This document shows positions 8,759-18,022 of a stretch of DNA of 64,000 nucleotides, piece by piece. The translations under genes were made by a program, and so were the position numbers. Positions within the stretch are counted from its first letter, which is position 1, and every line of letters starts with the position of its first letter. Source of the stretch: an uncultured Prochlorococcus sp. (GTDB taxonomy: Bacteria; Cyanobacteriota; Cyanobacteriia; PCC-6307; Cyanobiaceae); NCBI GenBank assembly GCA_902526435.1, contig CABZLA010000001.1:39635-103634 (forward strand). The letters are read 5' to 3'. The notes under the pieces are model-generated. The model was not told the DNA's origin, searched no databases, and worked only from the letters and a program-made list of their open reading frames with translations.

Positions 8759-9124
8759 ATAGAAGATTTCCAAAAGCTAACTGTTTCTTTAAGAGGCAAC
8801 TTTGAAATAAAGTCAAATATTATTGTTTTTACTCTAAAAGGGCAATTGGACGCATTTTCTGAAAAACAATTTAAAACTTTTATTATCAATACCCTTAAAA
8901 AAGAAGCTCTGTCATTTGTAGTTGATTTAAGTAAAGTAGATTTCCTTGATTCATCCGGCTTAGGCGCTCTTGTTCAAACTTCCAAGGAATGCAAAAAACT
9001 TAAACTAGGGTTTTCTGTAGTAGGAAATTCTCGAGTTGCTCAAACTATAAAATTGGTAAGATTATCAGATTTTCTTAATTTGAAAGCCACTCTTCAAGAA
9101 GCATTGCACTTTTTGAAGAATTGA
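8759..9124 (+). CDS. STAS-domain protein (anti-sigma factor antagonist-like)
   Basis: The product contains the whole STAS fold: VFTLKGQLDAFS, then VVDLSKVDFLDSSGLGALV with the DSSG phospho-acceptor loop (Ser65/Ser66 in this numbering). The first conventional start, TTG at 8846, would remove the first strand. A strong Shine-Dalgarno GGAGGG lies at 8745-8750, but the only in-frame candidates behind it are ATC 8756 and ATA 8759. I place the start at ATA 8759 (121 aa) with moderate confidence. Such proteins are controlled by phosphorylation by RsbW/SpoIIAB-like kinases, one of which lies at 33342. The stop overlaps the next start. Confidence 0.8.
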   Translation: MEDFQKLTVSLRGNFEIKSNIIVFTLKGQLDAFSEKQFKTFIINTLKKEALSFVVDLSKVDFLDSSGLGALVQTSKECKKLKLGFSVVGNSRVAQTIKLVRLSDFLNLKATLQEALHFLKN

Positions 9125-9513
9125 ATTATTGGATACAAAATCTTGCCCCTCATGGTTCTCCTGAAGAGATAGGAGTTATTCAACTTGCTTGGCTTGGGGA
9201 TTCTGTATGGGAGTTACATCAAAGATTACGCCATATTCATATCCCATTAAAATCTAGAGATCTTCATCTTTCAGTTGTAAATGAAGTAAAAGCTCAAGCT
9301 CAATCAAAATCATTAGATGAAATAGAACATTTACTAAATTCATTTGAAATTAATTTAATAAGACGGGCTAGAAATAAAACAAAGAGATTTCCAAAATCCT
9401 CTGATCCTGTTATTTATTCGAGAGCAACAGGTTTTGAAGCTTTAGTTGGTTGGTTATTTCTAAAAGACCCAAAAAGATTGTCTAAAATTTTTGAATACCT
9501 AGAGTGTAAATAA
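9121..9513 (+). CDS. mrnC: Mini-ribonuclease 3 (MrnC)
   Basis: 130 residues: an RNase III catalytic domain without the double-stranded RNA-binding domain. Motifs are QLAWLGDSVWELHQRLR (with the catalytic Asp), INLIRRARNKTKRFPK and YSRATGFEALVGWLFL. In Bacillus the enzyme trims 23S rRNA ends. The TTG start overlaps the STAS gene stop by four bases, and the next gene is rlmB, the same mrnC-rlmB order as in Bacillus, which supports the call. Confidence 0.9.
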   Translation: MNYWIQNLAPHGSPEEIGVIQLAWLGDSVWELHQRLRHIHIPLKSRDLHLSVVNEVKAQAQSKSLDEIEHLLNSFEINLIRRARNKTKRFPKSSDPVIYSRATGFEALVGWLFLKDPKRLSKIFEYLECK

Positions 9514-9525
9514 GCTAATAAATTT

Positions 9526-10773
9526 ATGAAAAACTTTTCTAATAATAATTATTCCAAAAAAAGTAATGATAAAGATAATAAGAGATCACGTTCAAAAAAT
9601 AATTATAAATCGAATAATTTTCAAGAAGATAGATTTAACTTCATTAAAAATAATACTTATGAACGAAATAATTTTAAAAAAGGAAATGATTTAAAAATAA
9701 GAGAGGAATCTAATAGAAGAGATAATTATAAAAGGAGAGATGATTTTAAAAGTAGAGATGATTCTAATAAAAGAGATAGTTTTAAAAGAAGAGACGACAT
9801 TAAATTTAAAGAAGACTCTAACAGAAGAGATAACTATAAAGGGAGAGACAATTTTAATAGAAGAGACGATTTCAAAAGAAATGAAAATATTAAAACTAAT
9901 GAATACATATATTTGAAACCAAAAGAAAAATCTAGAAATAGTTTTAATCAACCACAAACAAGATCTTCTTCTAAAGCTTATAAGGCAGAAAATTATTCTG
10001 AAAACAGTTCAAATAAATTTCAATTGACTTCAAATGAAAGAAATTTTGAAGATTGGATCTGGGGTAAGCATTCTGTTTTTGCCGCTTTAAAAAGTGAAAG
10101 ACCAATAAATAGAATTTGGTGTACTGCCGAAATTTTTTCTTCAGAAAAATTTTATCTATTATTAAAAGACCTTAAGACCCAAGGCGTTTTAATAGAAGAG
10201 GTCACTTGGTCTAGACTCTCTCAACTAACATCCGGAGCCGTTCATCAAGGAGTTGCCTTACAGCACGCCTCCACTAAGTCAATATCTTTAGAAAAATTAA
10301 TTGATATATCTAAAAGTAAATCCTCAAATCCTATCATTGTTGCATTGGATGGGGTAACAGATCCTCACAACTTTGGTGCAATTATTAGATCAGCAGAAGC
10401 ATTCGATTGCAAAGGTATTATTGTTCCTCAAAGAAGATCTGCAGGTTTAACTGGAACTGTTGCAAAAGTTGCCGCTGGTGCATTAGAGCATATACCTGTT
10501 AGTAGAGTAGTAAATCTAAATAGAGCTATTGATGTATTAAAGAAAAAGGGTTTTATCATTATTGGTTTATCAGGAGAAGGGCAAGTTCCCATTTCACAAT
10601 TTAAGGAAAAAGCCCCTTATCTTGTAATAGTTGGATCAGAAAATAAAGGAATCTCTTTGTTAGTCCAAAAAAAATGTGATTATTTACTTAAAATTCCCCT
10701 CAAAGGGAAGACATCGAGCTTAAATGCCTCAGTAGCAGCTGCTATTTCCTTATGTTACATAACAAATAATTAA
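9526..10773 (+). CDS. rlmB: RlmB/TrmH-family 23S rRNA 2'-O-methyltransferase with long repeat-rich N-terminus
   Basis: 415 residues. Residues 1-170 are a hydrophilic Asn/Arg/Asp/Lys-rich region with three 18-residue tandem repeats (62-115). The SPOUT enzyme follows: substrate-binding domain from WIWGKHSVFAAL (177), then DGVTDPHNFGAIIRS, VGSENKGIS and KGKTSSLNASVAAAISL, which build the trefoil-knot SAM site. RlmB methylates the 2'-O of G2251 (E. coli numbering) in the ribosomal P-loop. The ordinary enzyme is about 245 residues, so the N-terminal part is an added segment. It follows mrnC by 12 bases. Confidence 0.93.
   Translation: MKNFSNNNYSKKSNDKDNKRSRSKNNYKSNNFQEDRFNFIKNNTYERNNFKKGNDLKIREESNRRDNYKRRDDFKSRDDSNKRDSFKRRDDIKFKEDSNRRDNYKGRDNFNRRDDFKRNENIKTNEYIYLKPKEKSRNSFNQPQTRSSSKAYKAENYSENSSNKFQLTSNERNFEDWIWGKHSVFAALKSERPINRIWCTAEIFSSEKFYLLLKDLKTQGVLIEEVTWSRLSQLTSGAVHQGVALQHASTKSISLEKLIDISKSKSSNPIIVALDGVTDPHNFGAIIRSAEAFDCKGIIVPQRRSAGLTGTVAKVAAGALEHIPVSRVVNLNRAIDVLKKKGFIIIGLSGEGQVPISQFKEKAPYLVIVGSENKGISLLVQKKCDYLLKIPLKGKTSSLNASVAAAISLCYITNN
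9709..9870 (+). repeat. Three 54-bp repeats coding an 18-residue unit in rlmB
   Basis: The encoded units begin SNRRDNYKRRDDFKSRDD, SNKRDSFKRRDDIKFKED and SNRRDNYKGRDNFNRRDD: three consecutive 18-residue copies in frame. The DNA copies have diverged at third positions, so this is an old protein repeat rather than a recent slippage event. A partial fourth copy (FKRNENIKTNE) may follow. Confidence 0.85.
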
Positions 10774-10923
10774 TTTATCATTTAGTAAAAATGCTTAATT
10801 TGAATATTTATTTATCATTATTTCAATATATTTATTTAATTAATAAACATTACTTGAATAATTAGTAAAAAATTGTATAGAATTTAACAAGAATTTATGG
10901 TCTTTAATTAAGGCCTAAAAATA

Positions 10924-11139
10924 TTGATTAGAAATTTAGGCAACAAACTTGGTTTGGCTTGGTGGGCAAAAGTTGAGACTGGAAACCCTTCGGGAACCTA
11001 TTGGTATGGTCCATTTCTTACAAAACGTGGTCTTAATGAAAATCTAGAAAAATTTCTTTTTGATCTTGCTGAAGAGGGTGCAACAGATATTAAACATGAT
11101 ATTGTTAGATGTAATAAAGAAGAACCATTAACTGTGTGA
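10924..11139 (+). CDS. DUF1816 family protein
   Basis: 71 residues starting from TTG at 10924. The sequence LAWWAKVETGNPSGTYWYGPFLTK and the later LAEEGATDIKHDIVRCNKEEPLTV fit cyanobacterial DUF1816, a small globular family of unknown function related in shape to CpcD-like linker domains. It lies between rlmB (150 bases of AT-rich sequence before it, with a possible -10 TATAGAAT near 10875) and gatA. Confidence 0.8.
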   Translation: MIRNLGNKLGLAWWAKVETGNPSGTYWYGPFLTKRGLNENLEKFLFDLAEEGATDIKHDIVRCNKEEPLTV

Positions 11140-11170
11140 AAACTAATTTAATCTATATCTCGATTTTGAT

Positions 11171-12625
11171 ATGAACTTTAATTCTTTTAGAAAAGAAATT
11201 AATAGTGGAAATGCTTCAGTTAAGGAATTAGTTAATGAATTCTTTTTAAAAATAAATTCATTAAATCCAAAAATAAATGCTTATACTTGCTTAACAAAAA
11301 ACATAGCTGATTCTCAATCCAAAAACATTGATAAATTAATAACTAATAATCAAAAACTCCCCCCGCTTGCAGGAATACCTATTGCTATAAAAGATAATAT
11401 TTGTACTAAAGGAGTTGTTACTTCTTGTTCCAGTAAAATGCTAAAAGACTTTGTTTCGCCATACGAGTCTTCTGTGTCAGGTAAATTATGGTCATCAGGT
11501 GGTATTTGCTTAGGGAAGACTAATTTAGATGAATTTGCGATGGGAAGTTCGACTGAGACTTCCGTATTTGGTTCGACTTCTAATCCTTGGGATGTATGTA
11601 GAGTACCCGGTGGAAGTTCAGGTGGGAGTGCCGCTTCAGTAGCTGCTGGGCTGTGTTTAGCCGCTATTGGATCAGATACAGGAGGCTCCATAAGGCAGCC
11701 AGCATCTTTTTGTGGAGTTGTAGGACTAAAACCAACATACGGAAGAGTTAGTAGATGGGGACTTATTGCTTTTGCAAGTTCTCTAGATCAAATTGGTCCA
11801 ATTACAAATACTGTTTCAGATGCTGCTGAGATTCTTTATTCAATTTCTGGTAAGGATAATCTTGATTCAACATGTCTTGATAAACCAGTCCCGAATTACT
11901 TGTCCGATTTAGATAAATCTATTAAAGGTATTAAAATAGGCATTATTGAAGAATGTTTTGATCATCCAGGCCTTGATCCTGAAGTTAAGGAATCAGTTTT
12001 ATCCGGTATTGAGAGATTCAGATCTTTGGGTGCTGAAATTCACGAGATAAAGTGTCCAAGATTTAACGATGGTATTGCTACTTATTATGTTATTGCTCCA
12101 TGTGAGGCTTCAGCTAATTTAGCAAGATATGATGGCGTTAAATATGGATATAGATCAGAGGGTGATTCTAATTTATTAGAAATGATATCTAAAAGTAGAG
12201 CTGAAGGATTTGGGGATGAAGTACAAAGAAGAATTTTGATTGGTACTTATGCTTTGTCTGCAGGATATAGTGATGCTTATTACAAGAAAGCTCAGAGAGT
12301 AAGAACTTTAATTAGAAAGGATTTTGATAATGCTTTTAATGAAGTTGATGTTTTATTAACCCCCACATGTCCTACAACTGCTTTCTTAAAAGGAGATTTT
12401 GTAAATGACCCCTTATCTATGTATTTGTCTGATCTTTTAACTGTTCCAGCAAATCTTGCTGGCCTCCCAGCTATCAGTATTCCTTGTGGATTTGATAAAA
12501 AGGGCTTGCCAATCGGTCTTCAATTAATCGGAAATGTTCTGGAGGAGCATCGAATATTGAATGTTGCAAATATATTTGAAAAGGATGCTGAAGTTATGAA
12601 CAGGAAACCTAATATTGAAATTTGA
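11171..12625 (+). CDS. gatA: Aspartyl/glutamyl-tRNA amidotransferase subunit A
   Basis: 484 residues, an amidase-signature enzyme with the Lys-Ser-Ser triad visible: [11 protein letters not shown] (Lys), [15 protein letters not shown] and [16 protein letters not shown] (Ser residues). With GatB and GatC it converts Glu-tRNA-Gln to Gln-tRNA-Gln, which cyanobacteria need because they lack GlnRS. GatB and GatC are not in the window. Start ATG at 11171 matches the family N-terminus. Confidence 0.97.
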   Translation: MNFNSFRKEINSGNASVKELVNEFFLKINSLNPKINAYTCLTKNIADSQSKNIDKLITNNQKLPPLAGIPIAIKDNICTKGVVTSCSSKMLKDFVSPYESSVSGKLWSSGGICLGKTNLDEFAMGSSTETSVFGSTSNPWDVCRVPGGSSGGSAASVAAGLCLAAIGSDTGGSIRQPASFCGVVGLKPTYGRVSRWGLIAFASSLDQIGPITNTVSDAAEILYSISGKDNLDSTCLDKPVPNYLSDLDKSIKGIKIGIIEECFDHPGLDPEVKESVLSGIERFRSLGAEIHEIKCPRFNDGIATYYVIAPCEASANLARYDGVKYGYRSEGDSNLLEMISKSRAEGFGDEVQRRILIGTYALSAGYSDAYYKKAQRVRTLIRKDFDNAFNEVDVLLTPTCPTTAFLKGDFVNDPLSMYLSDLLTVPANLAGLPAISIPCGFDKKGLPIGLQLIGNVLEEHRILNVANIFEKDAEVMNRKPNIEI

Positions 12626-12703
12626 ATTAATAATTAATTTGTATTAGTAAAATGTAGAATTTTTCTAAATATTCTCTATCTTGTAAATATAAATTGGTTA
12701 AAC

Positions 12704-15700
12704 ATGGGATTTGTTCCACTACATAATCATAGTGATTACAGTCTTCTAGATGGAGCAAGTCAAGTTTCGAAAATTGTTGATAGAGCTTCTGAACTTGGAA
12801 TGGATTCAATTGCTTTGACCGATCATGGAGTAATGTATGGTGTTCTTGATTTAGTAAAAAAATGCAAAATTAAGGGTATTAAACCAATTATTGGTAATGA
12901 AATGTACATTATCAATGGTTCCATAGATGATCCACAGCCAAAAAAGGAAAAAAGATACCATTTGGTTGTTCTAGCAAAAAATCATACAGGTTATAAAAAT
13001 CTTGTAAAGTTAACGACAATTAGCCATCTTAATGGTATGAGGGGCAGAGGTATCTTTTCTAGACCTTGTATTGATAAATCTCTTTTAGAAAAATATAATG
13101 ATGGTCTTATTATTTCAACAGCATGTTTAGGCGGAGAGATTCCTCAAGCGATCTTAAAAGGAAGGATTGATGTAGCTGAGAATACTGCAGTTTGGTATAA
13201 GAAATTACTTGGAGATGATTTTTATTTGGAAATACAAGATCATGGTTCTATTGAAGACAGAATTGTAAATGTTGAATTAATAAGAATCGGTAAAGAGCAT
13301 CAAATTAAAGTTATTGCCACTAATGATGCTCATTACATCTCAAACATGGATGTTGAAGCACATGATGCCTTACTTTGTGTTCTTACTGGAAAATTAATAA
13401 GTGACGAAAAGAGATTGAGATATACAGGAACAGAATATATCAAAAGTGAAGATGAAATGCTTAAACTTTTTAATGATCATATTGATAAAGATTCTATTAA
13501 AGAGGCAATAAATAATACGGTCGAGGTTTCAAAAAAAATTGAGGAATTTGAGTTGTTCGGTACCTATAGAATGCCAAAATTCCCTTTAAAAGAAGAGACG
13601 GACTCCTTATCATTTTTGACCAAAATAACAAAGCAGGGCCTTTTAAATAGGCTTAATAAAACTAATTTTGATGAAATCGATGAAATCTATAAAAAAAGAT
13701 TAGTTTCAGAATTAAAAATAATAGATGATATGGGTTTCCCAGACTATTTCTTAGTTGTGTGGGATTATATAAAATTTGCTAGAGATAGCTCTATACCTGT
13801 TGGTCCAGGCAGAGGTTCTGCTGCAGGTTCACTTGTAGCATATGCTCTTCAAATTACAAACATTGATCCAGTTAAACATGGATTATTATTTGAGAGATTC
13901 TTAAATCCAGCAAGAAAATCGATGCCTGATATTGATACAGATTTTTGTATTGACAGGAGAAATGAAGTTATTGATTATGTAACCAACAGATATGGCGAAG
14001 ATAAAGTTGCGCAAATAATTACCTTTAATAAAATGACATCAAAAGCAGTTTTAAAAGATGTTGCAAGAGTACTAGATATCCCTTATGGAGATTCGGATAA
14101 GTTAGCTAAGTTAATACCAGTTGTAAGAGGAAAACCTTATAAGCTGAATGAAATGATTGATAATAAATCTCCTAGTCCTGAATTTAGGGATAAATATTTA
14201 AAAGATATTAAGGTAAAAAGATGGGTTGATTTAGCATTGAGAATTGAGGGTACTAATAAAACTTATGGTGTTCACGCAGCAGGAGTGGTCATAGCATCTG
14301 ATCCTTTAGATAGGCTTGTACCACTGCAGAGGAATAATGAAGGACAAATAATTACACAATATTCAATGGATGATATTGAATCGTTAGGTTTATTAAAAAT
14401 GGACTTCTTAGGCCTTAAAAATCTAACAATGATAGATAAAACTATATCTTTAATTGAAAGTTCTACCGGACAAAAAATAAATATCGACGAATTACCTCCA
14501 AAAGATAATAAAACTTTTGATCTTATTGGAAGAGGAGATTTAGAAGGCATATTTCAATTAGAATCATCTGGGATGAAACAAGTTGTTAAAGACTTTAAGC
14601 CAAATTCTCTTGAAGATATCTCCTCTATTTTGGCTTTATACAGGCCTGGACCTCTTGATGCTGGTCTCATACCAAAGTTTATCAATAGAAAAAATGGTAG
14701 TGAAAGAATTGATTTCCCTCATCCTTTCATTGAATCTATTCTCACTGAAACCTACGGAATAATGGTTTATCAAGAGCAAATTATGAAAATCGCTCAAGAT
14801 TTGGCAGGTTATTCTCTTGGGGATGCAGACTTGTTACGCAGAGCAATGGGAAAGAAGAAAGTATCTGAGATGGTTAAACATCGCAATATTTTTATTGAAG
14901 GATCCTTTAAAAAAGGTGTTGATAAAAAAATTGCTAATGATCTTTTTGATCAAATGGTTTTATTCGCTGAGTATTGTTTTAATAAAAGTCATTCCACTGC
15001 ATATGGAGCAGTTACTTACCAAACTGCTTTTTTAAAAGCACATTATCCAGTAGCCTATATGGCTTCTCTTCTAAGTGTTAATTCTGGTTCAAGCGACAAA
15101 ATGCAAAGATATATTTCTAATTGTTATTCTATGGGAATAGAAGTTATTTCACCAAGTATTAATTTATCGGGAATTGATTTTACTATAAAAAAGGATCAAA
15201 TTTTATTTGGATTATCTGCTATTAAAAATCTCGGAGATTCAGCCATAAGAAATATAATAGATAATCGTAATAAACTAGGAGTTTTTAAATCATTTTCTGA
15301 TTTATGCGATCGTTTACCTTCAAATATTTTAAATAAAAGGAATTTAGAATCTTTAATTCACTGTGGAGCACTTGATGAATTTTCTGAAAATAATAATAGA
15401 GCTCAACTATTTTCTGATCTTGAATATGTAATGGAATGGGCATCTTCTCGCAATCGTGATCGTATCTCTGGACAAGGGAATTTATTTGATTCAATTAGTA
15501 AAACTGATAACAAAGAATTTTCGTTATCTAAAGGATCTAAAGTTGAAGATTACTCCTTAATTGAAAAACTTAAATTAGAAAAGCAACTTTTAGGTTTTTA
15601 TTTATCAGATCATCCTTTAAAACATCTTGGAAAGCCAGCTAAACTTGTTTCTCCTATAACCATCTCTCAATTAGAAAACTTACACGACAGAACTAAAGTC

Positions 15701-16201
15701 TCTTTAATTGGAATGATTCCTGAATTAAAGCAAATTACTACAAGAAAAGGAGACAGAATGGCTATTGTTCAAGTTGAAGATCTTTCTGGAAGTTGCGAGG
15801 CAATAGTATTCCCTAAAACATATTGCAGATTATCTGAATTTTTACTTACTGATACCAGACTTTTAGTTTGGGGCACTATTGATAAAAAAAGTGATAAGAC
15901 TCAATTAATTATTGATGATTGTAGAGAAATTGATAACTTAAAGTTACTAGTTATTGAACTTGATAGTTCCCAAGCCTCAGACATAACAATTCAAAATACA
16001 ATAAGAGACTGCTTGGTTAAATATAAACCAGAAAGAGATAAATGTGGAATTAAAATTCCAGTATTAGCGGCTGTTAAGAATAATGAATCTATAACCTATG
16101 TTAAGTTTGGAGATCAATTTTGTGTTGGAGATATTCTCGGTGTTTCGAAATTACTATCTGATAAATCTTTTAAAGTAAATTTGAAATCTATGATTGCATA
16201 A
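12704..16201 (+). CDS. dnaE: DNA polymerase III alpha subunit, intact
   Basis: 1165 residues. The PHP domain begins at once (FVPLHNHSDYSLLDGAS), the polymerase core includes PVGPGRGSAAGSLVAYAL and catalytic PDIDTDF at 408-414, and a C-terminal OB fold lies around KVSLIGMIPELKQITTRKGDRM. This is the replicative chain-extending polymerase. The gene is continuous, with no intein or split as found in many freshwater cyanobacteria. It ends one base before the convergent PAM68-family gene. Confidence 0.98.
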   Translation: MGFVPLHNHSDYSLLDGASQVSKIVDRASELGMDSIALTDHGVMYGVLDLVKKCKIKGIKPIIGNEMYIINGSIDDPQPKKEKRYHLVVLAKNHTGYKNLVKLTTISHLNGMRGRGIFSRPCIDKSLLEKYNDGLIISTACLGGEIPQAILKGRIDVAENTAVWYKKLLGDDFYLEIQDHGSIEDRIVNVELIRIGKEHQIKVIATNDAHYISNMDVEAHDALLCVLTGKLISDEKRLRYTGTEYIKSEDEMLKLFNDHIDKDSIKEAINNTVEVSKKIEEFELFGTYRMPKFPLKEETDSLSFLTKITKQGLLNRLNKTNFDEIDEIYKKRLVSELKIIDDMGFPDYFLVVWDYIKFARDSSIPVGPGRGSAAGSLVAYALQITNIDPVKHGLLFERFLNPARKSMPDIDTDFCIDRRNEVIDYVTNRYGEDKVAQIITFNKMTSKAVLKDVARVLDIPYGDSDKLAKLIPVVRGKPYKLNEMIDNKSPSPEFRDKYLKDIKVKRWVDLALRIEGTNKTYGVHAAGVVIASDPLDRLVPLQRNNEGQIITQYSMDDIESLGLLKMDFLGLKNLTMIDKTISLIESSTGQKINIDELPPKDNKTFDLIGRGDLEGIFQLESSGMKQVVKDFKPNSLEDISSILALYRPGPLDAGLIPKFINRKNGSERIDFPHPFIESILTETYGIMVYQEQIMKIAQDLAGYSLGDADLLRRAMGKKKVSEMVKHRNIFIEGSFKKGVDKKIANDLFDQMVLFAEYCFNKSHSTAYGAVTYQTAFLKAHYPVAYMASLLSVNSGSSDKMQRYISNCYSMGIEVISPSINLSGIDFTIKKDQILFGLSAIKNLGDSAIRNIIDNRNKLGVFKSFSDLCDRLPSNILNKRNLESLIHCGALDEFSENNNRAQLFSDLEYVMEWASSRNRDRISGQGNLFDSISKTDNKEFSLSKGSKVEDYSLIEKLKLEKQLLGFYLSDHPLKHLGKPAKLVSPITISQLENLHDRTKVSLIGMIPELKQITTRKGDRMAIVQVEDLSGSCEAIVFPKTYCRLSEFLLTDTRLLVWGTIDKKSDKTQLIIDDCREIDNLKLLVIELDSSQASDITIQNTIRDCLVKYKPERDKCGIKIPVLAAVKNNESITYVKFGDQFCVGDILGVSKLLSDKSFKVNLKSMIA

Positions 16202-16202
16202 G

Positions 16203-16649
16203 TCACTTTTTCTCATCAAAGTTTTGAGATGCTGGTTTAAAAGCGGCCTTTGCTCTTTGAATATTCAATGGGATATTTTCTATACCAAAAAAACTTCCTG
16301 GTTCTTTATCCCAACTAGCAGATAATATCCCAAAACTTAACCCCCCTAGTCCCAATAAGAAGAATAATGCTGATATTGCTATTGTTGAAGAAGGAGGGAT
16401 TTCAGCAATATTTCTTGTGATGATTATATAACTTACAACAAATACTGACATTCCCATAATTGTCGGTATCCCAGCAGTAAAAAAGATTCTCCTGGCCATT
16501 CTGTCAGCTACATATTTTGGAATACCACTAGATTGTCTGGTTCTTGAGGTTGCTGTTGGAACTTTTTTTTCTATGTTTCTGAAAGCATCTCCTTCAGATA
16601 TTTTTTTCTTTTTTGTAATATTTTTCTTTTTACCTTGTTTTTTCTTCAT
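16203..16649 (-). CDS. PAM68-family (DUF3464) photosystem II assembly protein
   Basis: 148 residues with a lysine-rich N-terminus, the conserved IPKYVADRMARRIFFTAGIPT segment and two transmembrane helices (about 55-78 and 90-110) followed by SASWDKEPGSFFG. PAM68 proteins assist photosystem II assembly in thylakoids. The gene is nine bases downstream of rpsO in the same direction, an arrangement common in cyanobacteria. Confidence 0.88.
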   Translation of the reverse strand: MKKKQGKKKNITKKKKISEGDAFRNIEKKVPTATSRTRQSSGIPKYVADRMARRIFFTAGIPTIMGMSVFVVSYIIITRNIAEIPPSSTIAISALFFLLGLGGLSFGILSASWDKEPGSFFGIENIPLNIQRAKAAFKPASQNFDEKK

Positions 16650-16658
16650 TAATAAAAA

Positions 16659-16928
16659 TCATCCTCTGATTCCAATTTTTTTAATAAGATCTTGATAATT
16701 TTTGGGGTTCTTATTTTTTATATATGATAATAATCTTTTTCTTTTCCCTATCATTTTTAATAAGCCTTGTCTTGATGCATAATCATGAATATTTCCTTGA
16801 AGATGGTCGCTTAATTTTGAAATTCTCTCAGAGAGCATGGCAACTTGAACCTCAACAGATCCAGTATCTGTCGCATGTACTTGATGCGATTCAATAAGTT
16901 TTTGTTTTTCAGCTGTATCTAGTGTCAT
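16659..16928 (-). CDS. rpsO: 30S ribosomal protein S15
   Basis: 89 residues, the standard S15 length and sequence: [47 protein letters not shown]. It binds the central domain of 16S rRNA early in assembly. The PAM68-family gene follows nine bases downstream. In many bacteria S15 represses its own mRNA; no such structure was identified here. Confidence 0.98.
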   Translation of the reverse strand: MTLDTAEKQKLIESHQVHATDTGSVEVQVAMLSERISKLSDHLQGNIHDYASRQGLLKMIGKRKRLLSYIKNKNPKNYQDLIKKIGIRG

Positions 16929-16979
16929 AAAATTTATCTACCTTTAAATATTTTACTACGTTATTGGTCTAAATTACTA

Positions 16980-17648
16980 TTATTTCTGGTCTAAATAATT
17001 CATAGCTTCTTTTAATAGGTTTTCAAAAGAAATAGATTCTTTTTCTAAGGTCGAAATACTATTATTTTTAATATCGTGAATAAGTTTTGGGAATAAGTTA
17101 TTTATTTCTTTCTTAGGGTAATTTAGAGATTGTAGTGTTAAGTCAATATCCTTAAATATTGAATTTAAATTTTTATTATCTTCAAGAAAATTATTATTTT
17201 CTAAATTTTCATTATTGTTTTGTTGATTAACAACTTTGGATTTCAATTCAAGGATTATTCGTTCAGTCATTTTTTGCCCAATACCTTGAACAGAACTAAT
17301 AGATTTTTTGTCATTATTAGATATTGCAGTAATTAATTGATTTAAAGAAAATTTATTTAATAAAGACATCCCGATTTGGGAGCCAATACCTTTAATATTT
17401 AAAATTTGAATAAAGAAATCTCTTTGCTCCTTGGATTTAAAACCAAAGAGCATATCAGAATCTTCTTTTTTTATGTGTTTTAGCCAGAGGATTATTTCCT
17501 TTTCAGAAATCTTATTTGTATCGATATCAAAAATTACTGATTCTAGGGTCTGAATTTCATAACCTAATCCTTGACAGTTTACTAAAATATAAAATTTATT
17601 ATTAGCTTGCCATGAACTTACTAATTCTCCCTTTATCCAGCTAATCAA
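16980..17648 (-). CDS. ruvA: Holliday junction DNA helicase subunit RuvA
   Basis: 222 residues: an OB-fold N-terminus (MISWIKGELVSSW, NCQGLGYEIQT), two helix-hairpin-helix motifs (LNIKGIGSQIGMSLL and SVQGIGQKMTERIILELK), an Asn-rich linker and a C-terminal RuvB-binding domain (LQSLNYPKKEI). It binds four-way junctions and loads RuvB. The start is TTG at 17648, directly after the stop of the upstream secreted-protein gene, so the two are probably translated from one mRNA. Confidence 0.95.
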   Translation of the reverse strand: MISWIKGELVSSWQANNKFYILVNCQGLGYEIQTLESVIFDIDTNKISEKEIILWLKHIKKEDSDMLFGFKSKEQRDFFIQILNIKGIGSQIGMSLLNKFSLNQLITAISNNDKKSISSVQGIGQKMTERIILELKSKVVNQQNNNENLENNNFLEDNKNLNSIFKDIDLTLQSLNYPKKEINNLFPKLIHDIKNNSISTLEKESISFENLLKEAMNYLDQK

Positions 17649-18008
17649 TTAACCACCATCCACCTGACATCCAATAAGAGCACCTGCAGTACCTCCTGCT
17701 GGGACAGCCCAAAATCTATCTTTGCCTCTAGATGAAGAAAGAGCTATTCCAGCTCCAAGGATTCCTCCTATCACTGATCCCTCACTACAGTCATTGTCAT
17801 CAATATTTGTGGCCTTTTCTCCTCCACATGGAATTTCAACATCAATTTCGTAATTTCTTACATAACCAGGGCTTGATTTTGTACCGGGAATATATTCTTC
17901 TCTATATTCAGTCCTAGTGCATGTTACAGATTTAGGCGTTGATGCTTTTACTTGGAAAAATGGATAAAGACTGAAAAATGCTAATAAGATAAATTTCATT
18001 ACAAACAT
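17649..18008 (-). CDS. Secreted glycine-zipper-like protein
   Basis: 119 residues with a signal peptide (MFVMKFILLAFFSLYPFFQVKA; ATG at 17999 is an alternative start). The mature part has cysteine pairs, and the C-terminal half, GSVIGGILGAGIALSS and AVPAGGTAGALIGCQ, resembles the glycine-zipper segments of outer-membrane 17-kDa-antigen-type proteins. Function unknown; a cell-envelope role is an inference. It is directly upstream of ruvA with no gap, but shares no obvious function with it. Confidence 0.8.
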   Translation of the reverse strand: MFVMKFILLAFFSLYPFFQVKASTPKSVTCTRTEYREEYIPGTKSSPGYVRNYEIDVEIPCGGEKATNIDDNDCSEGSVIGGILGAGIALSSSRGKDRFWAVPAGGTAGALIGCQVDGG

Positions 18009-18022
18009 GCTTTTCTTTAATT

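Noticed and set aside
14817..15035. Open frame within dnaE
   Set aside because: Alternate frame inside a conserved coding region, with no domain and composition typical of shadow frames.
12704..16201. Intein or split dnaE, common in cyanobacteria
   Set aside because: The protein is continuous at 1165 residues and no intein splice-site or homing-endonuclease insert is visible around the PDIDTDF region.
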